Of a DNA stretch of 64,000 bases, positions 63,057-64,000 are shown one piece after another. How positions within the stretch are numbered: the first letter of the stretch is position 1; every line of letters starts with the position of its first letter. The translations under genes were made by a program, and so were the position numbers. Where the stretch lies: contig NZ_CP092183.1 in NCBI RefSeq assembly GCF_023499255.1, positions 6,382,501 to 6,446,500 on the forward strand. Reading direction: 5' to 3'. Under the pieces are notes generated by a model, which did not search any database, was not told the DNA's origin, and saw only the letters and a list, made by a program, of their open reading frames with translations. This DNA is from Couchioplanes caeruleus. Its GTDB lineage: Bacteria; Actinomycetota; Actinomycetes; Mycobacteriales; Micromonosporaceae.

Positions 63057-64000
63057 TCAGACGACGACGCTGACCAGCCGGCCCGGTACCACGATCACCT
63101 TGCGCGGCTCGCGGCCCGCCAGCGCGTCGGCGACGGCGTCCAGCGCGGCCGCGCGTACGGCATCCTCGGCCGTGTCCGGCGCGACCTCGACGCGGCCGCG
63201 GACCTTGCCGTTGATCTGCACCGGGTAGGTCACGGACTCGGCGACCAGCTGGGCCGGGTCGGCGACCGGGAAGTCCGCGTACGCGCACGTGCCGTCGTGG
63301 CCCAGCTTGCGCCACAGCTCCTCGGCCAGGTGCGGGGCGAACGGCGACATCATCAGCACCAGCGGCTCGATCGCCTCGCGCGACGTCGTCTGCAGCGGCG
63401 TCAGCGTGTTGGTCAGCTGGATCAGCTTGGCGATGGCCGTGTTGAAGCGCAGCTCGTCCATGTCCTCGCGGACGCCGGCGATCGTCTGGTGCAGCGCCCG
63501 GCGGGTCTTCGGGTCCAGCGGCGTGTCGGTGACCCGGATCGCGCCGGTCTCCTCGTCCACGATCAGCCGCCAGACCCGCTGCAGGAACCGCTGGGAGCCG
63601 ACCACCGCCCGGGTCTCCCACGGGCGGGACACGTCCAGCGGGCCCATCGCCATCTCGTACACGCGGAACGTGTCGGCGCCGTATTGCTCGCTCATCTCGT
63701 CCGGCGTGACGACGTTCTTCAGCGACTTGCCCATCTTGCCGTACGACCGGGTGACCTGCTTGTCGCCGTAGTAGTACGCGCCGTCGCGCTCGACGACCTC
63801 CTCGGCGGGCACGTAGAAGCCGCGCTCGTCCTGGTACGCGTACGCCTGGATGTAGCCCTGGTTGAACAGCTTGCGGAACGGCTCGAAGGACGAGACGTGG
63901 CCCAGGTCGTACAGCACCTTGTGCCAGAAGCGCGCGTACAGCAGGTGCAGCACCGCGTGCTCCACGCCGCCGACGTACAGGTCGACGCCGCCCGGGTCGC
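63057..64000 (-). CDS. leuS: Leucyl-tRNA synthetase LeuS, C-terminal part
   Basis: The last 314 codons; the 5' part is beyond the right edge. The visible region includes the KMSKS-type loop ([17 protein letters not shown]), the anticodon-binding helical domain (about 63290-63600) and the C-terminal tRNA-contact domain ([15 protein letters not shown], then [17 protein letters not shown]). The upstream [19 protein letters not shown] is the conserved LeuRS segment before the KMSKS loop. It charges tRNA-Leu. Confidence 0.97.
   Translation of the reverse strand, partial: DPGGVDLYVGGVEHAVLHLLYARFWHKVLYDLGHVSSFEPFRKLFNQGYIQAYAYQDERGFYVPAEEVVERDGAYYYGDKQVTRSYGKMGKSLKNVVTPDEMSEQYGADTFRVYEMAMGPLDVSRPWETRAVVGSQRFLQRVWRLIVDEETGAIRVTDTPLDPKTRRALHQTIAGVREDMDELRFNTAIAKLIQLTNTLTPLQTTSREAIEPLVLMMSPFAPHLAEELWRKLGHDGTCAYADFPVADPAQLVAESVTYPVQINGKVRGRVEVAPDTAEDAVRAAALDAVADALAGREPRKVIVVPGRLVSVVV

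Noticed and set aside
1..64000. tRNA, rRNA or 6C-type small RNA genes
   Set aside because: No cloverleaf-like sequence with a recognisable T-loop, no rRNA segments and no paired C6 loops were seen by eye; a covariance search could still find a weak one.

Overview
The window is chromosomal DNA from a high-GC actinomycete, most likely a filamentous member of the Micromonosporales (Actinoplanes-like). This rests on very high third-position GC, GTG starts, 4-nt start/stop overlaps, leaderless-looking promoters, a meso-diaminopimelate-type MurE, the MurT/GatD pair, a Wag31-type DivIVA and a PriA-type HisA. The genus is inference. I see no rRNA, tRNA, insertion sequence, prophage, CRISPR array or biosynthetic cluster. 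About two thirds of the window is conserved core genome.

Layout. 1-18.9 kb is mixed accessory and regulatory sequence: half of a heterodimeric ABC exporter, an amino-acid exporter, two MocR-type regulators (one divergent from a YczE membrane protein), a two-component system, a CsbD stress protein, a PepSY protein with a 14-residue repeat, a TetR-controlled pair, a secreted subtilase and an acyl-CoA ligase. 18.9-24.7 kb is the histidine operon on the minus strand (hisD-hisC-hisB-small membrane protein-hisH-small membrane protein-priA-hisF). 24.8-34.8 kb carries dnaE, a ParA-like ATPase, rluD, lspA and a DksA-like gene. 35-40.5 kb has a cation/proton antiporter, a DUF167 gene, an anchored acidic protein, divIVA, yggT and sepF. 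40.5-56.6 kb is the division and cell-wall (dcw) cluster in the order mraZ-rsmH-ftsL-pbpB-murE-murF-mraY-ftsW-murG-murC-ftsQ-ftsZ-yggS-sepF-yggT-divIVA. 56.9-64 kb holds an NlpC/P60 hydrolase, murT-gatD, a DedA-like protein, aroA and the 3' part of leuS.

How the parts connect. Most of the right half builds, amidates, cuts and positions peptidoglycan. MraZ boxes precede mraZ, ftsZ has its own promoter, and a c-di-AMP (ydaO-type) riboswitch leads the NlpC/P60 hydrolase, which is divergent from murT-gatD. murD is absent from its usual place between mraY and ftsW, where a 12-bp inverted repeat stands instead, and the laccase-domain gene (ylmD/pgeF) usually found between ftsZ and yggS is also absent. 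Further points to check are an ATTGGC-pyrimidine operator-like motif shared by the yczR/yczE region and the amino-acid exporter promoter, a 14-codon ORF coupled to sepF, and a Cys pair next to the presumed catalytic Asp of FtsW.
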